NCBI GenBank assembly: GCA_907165065.1
Contig: OU015525.1
Location: 31,376,037-31,440,036 of the forward strand
DNA from: Caprimulgus europaeus
Lineage: Eukaryota > Chordata > Aves > Caprimulgiformes > Caprimulgidae
Length of the DNA stretch: 64,000 bases
Direction: 5' to 3'
Both the position numbers and the translations under genes were made by a program. The notes under the pieces were generated by a model. It made no database searches. It saw only the letters and a list, made by a program, of their open reading frames with translations, and was not told the DNA's origin. This document shows positions 48,501 to 60,711 of this stretch, piece after piece; position 1 is the stretch's first letter; the number at the start of each line of letters is the position of its first letter.

Positions 48501-51500
48501 TCGTATTACATTAGCACCTCTTCAGGCTGTTGTGAGGCAGTGTGCAAATACACAGGGAGAGGCAGTTCCTCTCCCAAAGCAGTAACAGTCTAAAGAGACA
48601 CAAAGAAGAGGGGGATGCTCCTGCTCCATGGGGTCACAGAGCAGAGAAGTGAAATGGCCATATGTCAGGAGAGCCAGAGACATCTGAGCTGTAACTGCAG
48701 GTGAAGTCTTGCTTCTACTCAAACCAGATGGTGCAAGATTTTGCTTGAATTTTGGATAAGATTTTTTTCTTTTGTCCTGGCTTCCAGTGGAGCTTTGGGT
48801 CAGGGCTACTAAGAATATGGAGAAGAGTAAAAATAAATAAATAAATTGCCATTGTCAGGGTTGTGACCCATGGGGGTGAACAAGGCACACTGGAGGGAAG
48901 CAAGAGGTACCACCTGAGAGTCCTCTGCCTAATGCTCCCTTACCTGCTCATGAGACATTTCTTGATCTGCTGCAGTTTGAGGCCTGGCATTTTAAAAGTT
49001 AATAAAGACCAATGTCAGTTTGTCTTATGATTACTGATTAGCAGCAAAGCCCCTGGCAGACTGCAGAGAGAAGTTATGCCAGCACTGGGATGTATGCTGT
49101 CTCTGTTCATAATTCCATGTGCCCTGAGACAGACTTTTGTGCCCAACACCAAACCCTCTCCTAGCTGGTAAGCAAACATCCTCCTGAGGGTACATATCCC
49201 ATAGGCTTATGCTTTTTGGATGAGGAGCTGTGGAGTTGCTTGTCATTTTGGCTATCTCATGTAAAGATCAGGGGTGAAGCACCATGTATGGAAACGCTTT
49301 GTGTAAATCAAAATGGGGCAGAAACACCCAGTTCCATGGCTGATTCCACATGTATTGCTGGGACCTTTAATGGAAAAATATTTCATGCTGTATTCCCTCT
49401 CTGCACAAGCACAACCGAGGGCCAGCAGTAGATGGGCAAGACAGGAGGCAGTGCCTGCCCTCCCTCCCAGCCTGCTCACTTACAAATTGTAGGAAACCAA
49501 GGAGGGGAACAGGAATGAGTGTGAAGAACAAAGAAAGCTCCACTTTTGCCAGGGAAGGTGCTGATCTCTTCTCTGCCTCTCCTCTTGCCTGGAGCAGCAG
49601 TTTTGTAGATCCCACACAAGTTCTAGGAGATAGCTGCCTTCCCTGCTTAGGTGAAGTCTTTTTCCCCAAGAGCCTGCTGTACTGAGCAGTAAAGCACAGG
49701 TGGCTTTTTCAATGCCAAAGAAGAGAAGAATTGCCTCTGGGCAGGCTGTGGGGCTGGCTCAAAGGGGCAGCATGTTGGGTGCTGAAGCCTGACACAGAGT
49801 GTGGCCATGATGCTGGCAGAGATGCCCCGGGCTGCTGGCCTGCTGCAGGGAGCGCAGCAAACCTTGGCCAAGCTAAGCTGTATGTGGGGTTTATCTTACA
49901 GCATTTCATAGTAATGCTATTAAAAACTCATGTAGCTGTAAGTCTATATCAAACAGCATCCCCATACAAAGCCATTAAGAGGATTTAATTACCTATGATT
50001 TCTCTCCCATAACCCAAAGTGTTTAATTTTTATGCTAGTAAGTTGAACATGGGCAATAAAGATATATAATTCAACATATGGCTCTTGAAGTCTCTACATC
50101 AAGTGCAATAACAGCTGAACATTCAAGGACAATGGATAAAAACTGATAGAAGTTAAAGGTTCTGTAAGAAATAAACTTTTGCTGCTTACAATGTCACTGT
50201 GCTCTAATTTCTTAAGTGGGAAGGATGAAAAGATCTTCCTGATTATCCACCAAGATGGAAAAATATAGCACACATGCCAAAAAAATAATGGGATATTAAT
50301 GACATGATGTAAAGAGGATTCTATAAATGGAAAGGACAAATCTGTAACCTGCCCAAATGGGTCTCGCTGTGTGGTGCAAATTGAAAAAATGCCTCAGGTG
50401 AAACTCTCAGTCTGGTGTGAGAGTATGAGGTCACAGTGACTGTCAAGTGAGGCAGAGAAAAAGAGGGAGAAAAGGAGAGAGCCCTGTAAAAGCTTGTAAG
50501 GGAATAAATGAGAATGATAAACAAGGAACACCACAAGCAGGAGACTGCTGAATTGCATGCATTGCTGTAGATGTTCTCATGAGCTTGAAAATTTATTAAT
50601 CAACACTGCCTAATTAACAGAGCAGAACCTAATTCCTAAACAGTGTGAAATCAATTAGAATTTCTTGTGAAAAGGCAATTCTCATCCATTAGTTATACTT
50701 GGTTTTAATTAGAACTGTGCTGGAAGGACATGATCTTAGAATGGTCATGCCTGACAGCTGTTGTACATAGACTGAAAAGTACGATAACAAATGCCATGCT
50801 GGATGTCAGAAAATCCATCTGGTTTGTCTAGCAGCAGAAGGTGGAAGATGCTTAGGGAAAGAGTAGATGAAGTTCAGCAAACCTGCCTAGTTGCTATTAT
50901 CTTTTTGAAATATATAATGTTGTAATAATCTCTAAGTAGTTTGTGATGACAAATACAGTTTGATTAAACACTACATAAAAAGGTGATTCCCTCTCTCTGT
51001 TTTGAAATTGCTGTCTGATGATTTCATTGAGTGCTTCTTCCCTTTTGGATTATGTGCAACAGAATATAATTGTTCCTATTCATCTTCTCATTACCATGCA
51101 TGACTTTGTAGACTTCTATCTTCTCTTCTATCTGTTGTCTCTTTCCAAGCTGAAAAGTGGACTATTTAATTTATCTTAAATGGAAGATGTTCTGTTCCTC
51201 TGATTGCTTTTTTATCCTTCTCTGCAATATGCTCTTTTTCAGGCCTAAAATGAAGGCAGTAGTTGAGACGTGGGAGCACCAGGGACTTTAACAGTGAGGT
51301 AACGAAGTCTTTTGCTCTGTTCTTTGTTCCTTTCCCAGCAATTTCTGCTGCAATGCTAATGTGGAGGATATTATCTATTAAAATAATTCAGTTATATGTT
51401 CATCCAAAACGTATGTAGTACCAAGGGGAAGAAATGGCAGGTGTCTGTATTGCTATCACTGATTAACAGTTTATTGCATAATGAGTTTTTCTTTAAGAAG

Positions 51501-54411
51501 AAATGAACAGTAATGAAATCAATGAAATGAAATCTCCAGGTCATTCAATTTATATTCCCCACTAAGTATATGCATAATATCATGCTTCTTAATTGCTGCC
51601 ATTTCATTCTGTGTCCATATCTGTACTTGCATACTTGTACTTGGTACAGAGGTACTTTACAGACTGAGTCTTTGAGGTGTATCAGCACTTGGGTGTGTGA
51701 AACCTCATACTTCTGGGAAGCTGCTAGCGCAAATGAATATTCCTTTCACATACAGTCATGTCCTTCTGCTGAAACGAATACTCTGGCAAAGTATTTTTTT
51801 GAAAGAAGCAATAGTGCTAATGTGTGTGCATTAGAAGCCCAGTCTCGTGTTAGCAAGGCAGAAGAAATGGCAAATGTAGCAACACTTCAGTGTTCACCTA
51901 AATGAACTGTTCAAATTAGTGAGGTCCAGAACAGTCAGATTTCACTGCAAATCAAAACAGAGGGCTATGTTCTAAGGGCCTGTCAGTAATCCAGATCAAC
52001 TGACTTCAATGGACTCACATCTCACCATACACCAGTGTAATCACTCCACTGGGTTTCTTGGAAGTGACACTGATCCGGTCTGACAGAAGTGAAAGGAGAA
52101 TGGAGCTGCTTTTGTTGGAGCTGCTCCATGTGCTGTCTGTGGCCTTTCTACTGTCCCTGGACTTCTGTATACATTTTGTCCATACCTGAAAACAATACTG
52201 TAAATGTCAGTTTTAGCAACAAATCCCCTTGTTTAAGAGATAAATTAAAGGCTTAGAGACATCTGAGCTTGTTTCATTTTCATATACCCTCTACCAGGGA
52301 CTCCATGAGCAGGTGGGAGGGAGGAATTTCTAACTCAAATTTAACTCGTGCAGGCAGTTTTTGCCACAAAATAACCCCGATCACCAGGCTGAAGGACACA
52401 GAAAGGCCGTCTTTGGCTCCTGAGGCTTCTCTGACTTCTGTGGCTCTCCTTTTGTGCCATAGCAAAAGGAAACATGTATTAACCAGGAAAATGTATTACC
52501 ACATCTTGAGTTTTCTGTGGCCACTGCAGCCAGCCATGACTTTTCTGAAATGGTGCAACACAGCATAAACACTGGGCCCACACAGAACACTGCCAATTTT
52601 CAGACTGACAATTTGGGATGGCAGTGGTGAGTGTCTCATTGGCTTTGCTTGTCATCCTCCAGCTTATCTGATCTGGAATTCAGCCTGAGCTATCTCTGAC
52701 TAGAATAAAGACTTCTTCAACACATCAGTCATGATGAAAGCCAAATAAACAGTTAATGTGGACTTCCTGCTGCGTGCACCCTGCATTTGTGCCAACCTTT
52801 GTGAAGAAGGTGTAACAACCCTTCCAAACCCTATGTGACAAACTTACTGATTATGAAAGTAGGTAAGGTCATAAAGAAAGGAAGACTTAGTCTGTAGAGA
52901 ACCCTACAAGGCCAACTTCCAGCATTACTGAGATGGTCTGCCAGAAATGCCTCTCTCAGTAGCTGTGCTATGCTAGCATCTTCATTCAAATGTGTGGTGA
53001 ATGACCCAGAACACTCTATTCAGGGCTGACGTGCCTCCACACTGCATACCTAAGACACTACAGCTGCCTCAGGCAGGCCTTGTGACTCATTTCCATGGGT
53101 ACTACAAGGAGTCAAGGTCTGGTAGGCCAGACAGCAGCTGTTTGAATTGTGCATCCATCCCTTTATTAAGACACCAGAAGGATTGCACTGTTTTCCAGAT
53201 GCTCTGAAAGAGCCACTTACACTCTCAGTGCGAACATGTGTATTTGAACCTGCCTGGGCCCCCTGTCCAAAGCTATCTGTCTTGTGTGATGCATACTTCC
53301 CAAGCATCAAATCCAGTGAGATTTGTTTGCAAGCTGCTGAAAAGAAAATAAACTCATTTGTTTCTTTAAACATGTTAATAAATTTTGTCCATGCAGGCTG
53401 CTGTGAGTCAGTGATGGCAATGGAAAACATACCAGTGGACATGAAACTTGGCTGTTGTTCTGCACACTAAGTCATGTCTGACTACTAGCATTTTTTTTAA
53501 GGAAAGATACCTTTCTCCTCTCCTCTGCAGCCTCCAGCTTTTTCTGGATCTCCTCAAGAGAGAGTTCTTTCTTCTTTGGAGAAGCTAAAGTTCGTGGTGC
53601 TTCTGAGACTGGAGATGGTGGCTTTAGGATCAGTTCAAAGGCCTGGCCCGAGGCACGTTTGTTGATTTGTTTCACTTCCATGTCTGCACAATAAAGTGAG
53701 AAATGGTAAGCCCTTCAATACCTCAGCAGTACTGAGGAGAGAAGCAGCACAGACGTTAGTGTAGGATCAGAAGCACAGGCAAAAGATTTAGCATCTTTGC
53801 CTTGGGCATTTTAAGTGCAATGGCAGATTATGGGCTGAAAACTGTTCTCAGGAGAAGTACATTCTATTTTATCTGTAATAGCTTAATTATACCTTAATCT
53901 CATAAAGATAAAAAATTACAGTGGATTTGGAAGCTTATTGGGGTTCTGTGCCATTTCACAACCCCTGCGAGTAATGCCCAAACCAATTTAATTTTTTAAA
54001 CATGCTTTCATCTTTTCTTGGTTTCCTTGGGAATTATGTCAGCTGTGAAGAGCTTTAATTCTCAAATGGGTAGTAGGAAAATTACAACTCAGTATGAGGG
54101 ATAGTTTTATGAGTTTAGTTAGTTGCTATTAGGAACAATATCCAGCATCACAGGTAATACACAATCTATAGAAGGCAACAGCCAAAACCAGCAAATGAAT
54201 TGTATCAGCAAACCATCCACTGGCTAACATTATGGACTGGGATGGTGAAATGAGTCATTTCCCAGCACTAGCACGTGATCTGGCCTGCAGATGATTTCCA
54301 GTGAAAGTCACTCACCATCATATTTATAGATGTTCATGTTGCGAGGTTCAGGGTAAAAACAGGAGCAGATCAGAGAAAGCATGGACAGCTCCTTCATCTT
54401 TTCCTTGTAAG
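42486..54411 (-). CDS. STMN2: STMN2 (SCG10): neuronal stathmin, exons 2-5
   Basis: Four exons (54316-54411, 53511-53683, 44079-44270, 42486-42545) join in frame through GT-AG introns and encode residues 7-179 of stathmin-2. Residues 7-39 form the membrane-anchor region, with Cys22 and Cys24, the known palmitoylation sites ([12 protein letters not shown]). Then comes the stathmin-like domain, with a Pro-rich regulatory part and a long tubulin-binding helix ending KELQVELSG. Known phosphosites are kept: Ser50 and Ser97 (PKA), Ser62 and Ser73 (JNK). The protein sits on Golgi-derived vesicles in growth cones, sequesters tubulin dimers and supports axon growth and repair. The six codons of exon 1 (MAKTAM in mammals) are missing from the window, so the entry is 5'-partial. 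The gene is convergent with HEY1. Assignment is near certain. Confidence 0.97.
42546..44078 (-). other. STMN2: STMN2 intron 4
   Basis: This 1.53-kb intron runs from the donor GTAACC to the acceptor TTTTCCAG. It contains a CR1 copy at 43510-43910 lying antisense to the gene. No alternative terminal exon could be recognised. Confidence 0.9.
43510..43910 (+). mobile_element. CR1 LINE fragment in STMN2 intron 4
   Basis: The sequence reads TCTCCTACGAGGAAGGCTGA, then GTTCAGCCTGGAGAAGAG, ACAGGTTGCCCAGAGG, GGGACCAGATGACCTCCAG and a tail of TGTGATTTTGTGATT. It is a CR1 3' region of about 400 bp, in a subfamily different from the copies near 38 kb and antisense to STMN2. Small deletions break any frame. 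Confidence 0.92.
44079..44270 (-). CDS. STMN2: STMN2 exon 4, main tubulin-binding helix
   Basis: Exactly 64 codons (residues 97-160) run from [20 protein letters not shown] to ALIERLQEK, all helical. The donor is AAG-GTAACC. The acceptor is TCTCTGTTTCCAG, of which only 13 nt separate the exon from a CR1 tail. Ser97, a PKA site, is the first residue. Both ends are in phase 0, so skipping would keep the frame but delete most of the tubulin-binding helix. Confidence 0.96.
44284..44387 (-). mobile_element. CR1 LINE 3' end abutting the STMN2 exon 4 acceptor
   Basis: On the minus strand this reads GATCTAGTTGAAGATG, GGGGGGTTGGACTAGATGAC and CCAACCCAAACCATTCTATG, then ATTCTGTG twice: a CR1 3' end of about 104 bp with its octamer tail. 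It is in sense orientation to STMN2, and its last base lies 13 nt upstream of exon 4. Confidence 0.93.
44388..53510 (-). other. STMN2: STMN2 intron 3, main part
   Basis: Intron 3 spans 44271-53510; apart from the CR1 end at 44284-44387 it is AT-rich DNA without a recognisable repeat. The longest frame (46146-46577, minus, 143 codons) matches no known family and has no splice support. A Lys-rich 81-codon frame at 45490-45735 (+) is similarly unsupported. I see no other gene. Confidence 0.6.
53511..53683 (-). CDS. STMN2: STMN2 exon 3, regulatory part of the stathmin domain
   Basis: This exon encodes the end of codon 39 and residues 40-96: [20 protein letters not shown], the Pro-rich segment [19 protein letters not shown] and the start of the helix, [18 protein letters not shown]. 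It carries Ser50, Ser62 and Ser73. The acceptor is TTGTGCAG and the donor is AAG-GTATCT. Confidence 0.97.
53684..54315 (-). other. STMN2: STMN2 intron 2
   Basis: A 632-bp intron from the donor GTGAGT to the acceptor TTGTGCAG. Nothing else is recognised in it. Confidence 0.9.
54316..54411 (-). CDS. STMN2: STMN2 exon 2, membrane-anchor segment
   Basis: The acceptor CTCGTTTCAG is followed by CT-TAC, completing codon 7, then residues 8-38 ([20 protein letters not shown] and onward to YKYD) and the first base of codon 39. The donor is GTGAGT. Cys22 and Cys24 are the palmitoylation sites that target the protein to Golgi and vesicle membranes. Confidence 0.96.
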
Positions 54412-55194
54412 CTGAAACGAGAGACCTTGTTAGCATACTTCACTTTTCCAGATCCTCCTTAATGAATCACTAACTGAGGTGACTGGCTGGGGACCAGCAA
54501 ATCTGCTCTATCACCCACCTGGCAGATTTCTCTAGAATATTTACTTTCAAATATTTCTTCTGAACATTGAGCCTTTAACACACATGAGATGCTCAGTACT
54601 GGAGAGACTGCTTCTCATTTCCTACATGACCTCAGCCCTGGATTTCACACAGACAGCCCTCCTTAGTTTATACAAAGTGACTCTGGCTACCAGGAAATGT
54701 ATTTAGCACTGGAAGAGTGCCATGAGTCTACTCTCTGCTGGCAGGTGGAGAGAAATGAAGCTCTTACAAATTCTCTTGACGTATCCAAATGCAACTGAGA
54801 ACAGCTCTGAAACGCTGCCCGTGTGTTGCCATAGGCAGATGCTAAAGACATTATGTTACAAATGAAAATGTCATCCAGGTAATTAAAAATAAAACCAGAA
54901 ATGACGATACATTTATCAAATAATTTGAGTAAGATCCTTAATATGTGTAACTACTTGAAACAAAGCTTTTCTTTCCTTACTTGCTTCCATACTCCAGTCT
55001 AGTGTGTATCAGCTGATGTAATAAATACTCTTGTAATTTGCCTTTACAGTCTTACCTTTACTGACTTTATAATGCCTACATGCCCCAATCATGGACTGAG
55101 GAGGACTTGATCTAGAAATGGTGATGACAATACCGAACCAGTATAAAATGTCCTGCGTTCACCCTTTCTAATTGCTACAATCCCAGCTGGTAAC
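54412..55194 (-). other. STMN2: STMN2 intron 1, proximal part
   Basis: Non-coding DNA upstream of exon 2 with no recognisable repeat or exon. Confidence 0.6.
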
Positions 55195-55893
55195 TACAGG
55201 CTTGGGGAAGAGTGGCTGGAAAGCTGCCCAGCAGAGAGTTGATCGATGATGAGCTGAACAAGAGCCAGCAGTGTGCCCAGGTGGCCAAGAAGCCCAATGG
55301 TATCCTGGCCTGTATCAGAAACAGTGTGGCCAGCAGGAGTAGAGAAGTGATTGTGCCCCTGTACTCAGCACTGGTGAGGCTGCACCTCGAGTGCTGTGTT
55401 CAGTTTTGGGCCCCTCACTACAAGAAGACACTGAGGTGCTGGAGCGTGTCCAAAGGGCAATGAATCTGGCAAAGGGTCTAGAGCACAAACCTTATGAGGA
55501 GTGGCTAAAGGAACTTGGGTTGTTTAGTCTGGAGAAAAGAAGGCTGAGAGGAGACCTTATCACTCTCTACAACTACCTGAAAGGAGGTTGTAGCAAGGTG
55601 GGTCTCAGTCTCTTCTTCAAAGTAACAAGCAATAGGATAAGAGGGAATGGCATCAAGTTGCACCAGGGGAGGTTTAGATTGGATATTAGGAGAAATTTCT
55701 TCACTGAAAGGGTTGTCAAGCATTGGAACAGGCTACCCAGGGAAGTAGCTGAGCCACCATCCCTGCAGGTTTTTAAAGGACATGCAGATGTGGTGGTTAG
55801 GGACATGGTTTAACGGTGGACTTGGCAGTGTTAGGTTTACAGTTGGACTTGATGATCTTAAAGGTCTTCTCCAAACTAAATGATTCTATGATA
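55195..55893 (+). mobile_element. CR1 LINE fragment in STMN2 intron 1
   Basis: It begins at CTACAGGCTTGGGGAAGAGT. Coding remnants of the CR1 polyprotein read [20 protein letters not shown] and then [20 protein letters not shown]. The 3' part GGACTTGATGATCTTAAAGG ends in GATTCTATGAT near 55892. The copy is about 700 bp, 5'-truncated, with an internal deletion near 55240 and a frameshift near 55460. It is antisense to STMN2 and belongs to a different CR1 subfamily from the 38-kb copies. Confidence 0.93.
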
Positions 55894-58800
55894 CATCAGT
55901 TCAGGAATGAATTTCTAACTGGCAGTGGATGATTAATTAATCTAATTAAGCTTTGTATGGATGCCTCTAATCATGGACACTAAGTAACACACCCAAATGA
56001 AACTTTACAGAAACCACTGGTGAAAGCCAGCATCTCAGGTTAAGAGTGTACTGAAGTCTTTGCTTTCTGTGAGCTGAGGTTGTCAAGGAAGCTTGGACTT
56101 GATAAGTTTTTTGGATTGAAACATAAATACCAATTTGCAAAGAATAACTCAAAAATCCTCTGAAGAGACAAATCATGTTCAACTAATGTCTGCTAATAGT
56201 CAAACATCATGATATGTTCATTTATGCCTCCATCCAATAAAGTATTTAACTGCATGCGTAATTCTAGGTGTGGTTGTCCACACTGTCCTTCAAGGAGGGC
56301 TTGCCCATCTGACTGCCCACACCAAGCAGGGCGGTTGTGGAGCTGGCACACATGAGATCCTGCATGCTGCCTGGAAGGCTACTAAACATACAGAAAATGG
56401 ACATTGCATTGTGTGTTAAAGACATGGCCCTTGATGAGACAAGCTGAAAGCTAAATGTTCTTGTACAAGTTTTGGTGAATCACTGCTGCAATGTATGCCT
56501 TGAAATACCTTTGTAGAAAGAGGCATGTGAAGCAGTCTCCTAGGAATCCTACCCTTTGGGAACCTCTATTTTTTTTTTTTAATCTTTGCTTGACATGGAA
56601 TATGTCTTGTTTTCTAACAGCATTTAAAACAATTAGAAAAAGGTGTTTGTTCTACGAGCTTATTATCTGAAAAACATGGCTGGAGAAAGATAAGAACGTG
56701 CTCAGCTCTCTCTCCTTTCAGCACAATAGGTGCACTAAAAGCATGCTGGTGAAATGATTGTCCTATTTCATTCTGGTCACCGTCAGAATTAATACGACTT
56801 TCCATGCTTTACAAGCATTAAATTTTCTTTTTTCATGGTATTGATTCAGCCTCCATTTGCCCTAGAAAGTCCTTCAACCATAGCTGGAACTTGACTTGAA
56901 TACTCATAGCAAGTTCTGGAGGCTGCTGCAACCCTGGCAACCAAACAACATGTGGATGATACAGGAAAGGATGGGAAAGGAGTCCTACTCTGCCTTGGGC
57001 TGCCACTGGGAGAGTATGCAATGCATCGTATTCCTGACGTGTTGACAAACACTGTTCTTCCTGTTGGAGAGAAGGGCTGAGGGCCTCAAAGGAACTGAAG
57101 ACCTACACATCTCCTCAGGCATCCAACATCATCATTGTGACTTGTCCCCTTTGCCCAGGCAAAGAACAGGTTATTCAACAGCACTGAGTAGTAGGAGTCC
57201 TGCTTTGCCCAGCTGTCCTTTCCTTAAACTGCCATACATTTAAAAAAAGCAATATCGTTAGCGCAGTGACATCTACACAGGCACCTGTAGTTAGTGGTCT
57301 GGTTAAAGTGGCTGGCCAGTGTCACACAGGTTGAGCAGAGAGATAACTGAGCTTTCCTAAATCCTGAGGAGTTAGTGTTTTAGCCATGGAAGCCTATTCC
57401 CTCTAAAACATTTTTCCATTGAAAAAGCAGCACACTTAGGCCAGAAAGCCAACAGTTTATGCAATCTGCACAGGACCTCCTGTGTCAAATGAAATAGGTG
57501 CAAAAATTATCTGCCTCACAGTGCAGCTTTTAAAAACACTTGAAGACAAGCAGTGATTGCAACAAAGTTTATTTTCCAAATGTGTTTCAACTGGCTTGCT
57601 AATTATATAGCTCCTTGTGCAGTTCATGTAGGGTACATATCATTCCATTAACTGTGCAAGTTAAATGAAGGAAAGTAAATGATGGTAATCGTAATTCTAC
57701 AAAAGCTTTGATGGGGAAATTGCTGGGAAAGAACAATGTTGACAAAAGACAGCAACAGAATCTTCTCAGTTACATGCAGCAAGATTTAAATGTTTAAATG
57801 CATTAAATGCTTCAAAGTTGGGCAAGAGCAGAACACCAATTTTTGTTAAAATCAGAGGTATTTCGGTATTAGCAATTCTTGGAGTTTTGCTGTGAATATC
57901 CTAATATTTAAAGGTCTTCTTAAATTCTGAAGTTGTGTGATTATTTCAGAATCCCATCTATTTTAAAAAAAATAAATTCATCATATTCAGAGTGCATCAG
58001 AAACATTATCTAATGTTTCTAAAAGCTTTGACAGCTTCAGAAAAGAAGAAACTGGGTCAGGTTTGAAACTCAAGATTGCATGATTTTTTCTGAATGAGTC
58101 CCAAATGAGCCTCAGTATCACTGTTTTAAGCTAACCTCACCATTTTCTCAAACTTCTGCCATTATTTTCTAACAGCTACGTTCAGAAACCATGAAGCCAC
58201 TCCCTGCGTTGGGTGAACATTTTGTAGGATCTTTACTTGCTCGTCCAGGTAAGATCTCCTGCAGGCTTTCACGAGTGTCAGTGCTACATCTATACGAGCA
58301 AGCAGGGGAGCACAGCAGGACTGGATCTCTGGAGGGAAACAAGTCTAAAGACTTCATGTCATGGAGTTTTTGGCAGTCTTTTCTTTAGACTAGTTTGGTC
58401 CCATGGTCTGAACAACCATTAGCGCCTGGAGCATAGTAAATACACTGTTAATGCACATCTTCCAGTTTCATTATTTATCAAGTAAACCACTTTGTGCACT
58501 CTGAGACTGCTCTGCAGTGTGAACCAAGGCATGGTCAGCTGGGGTGTTTTGAGAACTCAGTCAGCTGGGGTGTTTTGAGAACTCTTTGAAAGCGTTCTCC
58601 TGACCTCACATAATATCCTTATTCAGATACATCCTATATTCCTCCACAAATGACAGAAAATTAGTCCATTGCCAGTCCTGCAGCTCACTTGCCCACTGAG
58701 TGAAGCTAGTAAGGAAGAGTGCTTTGGCTGCCATTAGGAGTCAGCAACCACTTCTTGGTTACTAGGAGAAAGAGGAAGATTGAGGGAAAATGCTGGTAAA

Positions 58801-60650
58801 ACCACCCTGTCTGTTCCCATCTGCTGTCCAATAGCTGTATGGAATTTTTTAGTTTACACTGTAAAATGAAAATCTGTCCTGACTGACAGGCCATGGGCAA
58901 TTTGTGTCCCATTTTGTTCCTTGGCAAAGCACAGCTAGGACAGATTGCTGTGTCACAGCAGAGACCGTTATTCACAAGCAAGACTATTTTTAACACATGA
59001 AAGCAGAGAGATAAGTGTAAATGTTACTTATAATTAACATCTGATGAAGGCAAGTCTGTTGATTCCTTTTGCCTTACTGAATCCAGTCTGCATATAATAA
59101 AAATATATAAAGTGTTAACTGATTTTTCACACTTCAAGTCCTACTAGCCAACTAGTTCTTGAAGTTCTGCACACCTGGAAGGAAACAGAAACTGGCACGT
59201 TGCCTGTGGTCAAAATGTGCAACCTGTAACATGGCCCCATGTTCCCTTGCCAGGCACCTGTGAGACAGTTAGCTTTCTGAGACTGAACTGAAATCCTGCT
59301 TTGTTTTCTGCTTTGGAAGAGACTGCAGGAGTAAGAAGAAAGATTAGATGAAGCATGAAACACAAGGTATAGAAGACCTACCACAGCCATCCTTTACACT
59401 GATTTCACATGGACATTTTTGAAAAAGCAGTTTGTTACAAAAATTACAAAAAATTCACTTTGCTAATGCTCCCTTGGAAGTGCCAGAGTTTTTTGTTTTG
59501 TCAAGACAAGAGTTTAAATCATGAAAAGATGGGGCACAAGTGATAGAGATTCTACCTATCATTTCATTTTTGGCACTCACCTGAGATGTATGAGTCTGGG
59601 ATTAATTTTAATTAATGCTGGCCATCTAATATTTAAGATTGCTTGTTTGCAGCAGTCATGAAAACCTGCTCTCTAGTCAATGGAGAGATAAGCACCACCA
59701 GAGGGTGACTGGTCCCATTCCAAGAAAGACGCCTCAGACAAACAAATCAGGTTGTCTAAGGCAAATGAATCTCCCTCCACTGTCAGAAAACCTAAGGATG
59801 TTTATAGGCTTGTGGAGTTGCCAGTGATGAAGGGAATGAAAGCAAAAGCCCCTGTGGTGAATACATCTTATTCATCTCTCATGCTCACCAATGAGTGACA
59901 TCTCATTTTGGTGGTTCACACAGGTGGGGCTTATTTTGTGACTGCCTCTGACTGCAAACAGAGTATTTGGTGTGAGTCCATCTCGCAACCTCAGGTACAT
60001 GTATACTCAACCAGCTTCCCCAACAAAAATTAGATTGCTTTAAATTGTGCTAACAGCTCACGGGCTCAAAGCAAAGGCACTCGAGATGAGCTGGACAGAA
60101 CTGCCTCTTTAATGCCCTATACTGCTCACGTTCCACTGGTGGGAAGGGTGGCACAGGACCATCACTCACTTGGGGACATTCTGTGGTGATCAAGTCTTTA
60201 AAATTGCACTCTTCATATACTACTATGCAGTTTAATATAGAGACGAGTATAGACTTCTAGTCATGTCCCCCACCCCTGAATTTTGTGATATTTCTGTATC
60301 TAGGCCATAGGGTAAGCAGATACCATGAAAAGGAAACATGAAACAGAAAATGAGGAAAATAAACTGTGAATTACTGTGTTTCCTCTGTCAACAGCAGCTC
60401 TAGCATTTCCCACCGTATGTTCAGAAAATGAGAAAGAATGAACTTGGGCAGATCTAATCTGCTTTTGTGGCAACTGAGAGTTTGAAAATATTTTTAGGCA
60501 TTAATTTCTGTAATCTCATGACTGATCTGAGGTCACTAAAACTACCTAGGTTTCAGCAGAAGTATTAGCAATTTTATTATCTCCAACAAGGGATCCTTTT
60601 AACCAACGGCTTTGAAATGGCTTGGGATGGAATCAAGCATTAGTGTCACT
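55894..60650 (-). other. STMN2: STMN2 intron 1, middle part
   Basis: AT-leaning DNA without a recognisable exon. It contains a 26-bp tandem duplication at 58535-58586. An ATGGCTAAAACA word on the minus strand at 57387-57376 resembles the start of mammalian STMN2 but does not continue correctly. Confidence 0.5.
58535..58586. repeat. 26-bp tandem duplication
   Basis: Two copies of a unit beginning TCAGCTGGGGTGTTTTGAGA follow each other, the second ending a few bases short. Each contains an E-box CAGCTG. This is a recent local duplication. Confidence 0.9.
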
Positions 60651-60711
60651 TATCACAGAATATTAGGGATTGGAAGGGACCTCGAAAGATCATCTAGTCC
60701 AATCCCCCTTG
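60651..60711 (-). mobile_element. Short CR1 3' end remnant in STMN2 intron 1
   Basis: The + strand reads ATCACAGAATATTAGGGATT, GGAAGGGACCTCGAAAGATC and ATCTAGTCCAATCCCCC, the reverse complement of a CR1 3' terminus. Only about 60 bp remain, in sense orientation to STMN2. Confidence 0.85.

Noticed and set aside
55212..55813. 83- and 140-codon frames as host genes
   Set aside because: Both are CR1 polyprotein remnants, separated by a frameshift, inside the copy at 55195-55893.
57376..57387. Minus-strand ATGGCTAAAACA as STMN2 exon 1
   Set aside because: It matches the first four codons of mammalian STMN2 but then reads CTAACTCCT instead of GCAATG plus a donor site, so it is probably coincidence.
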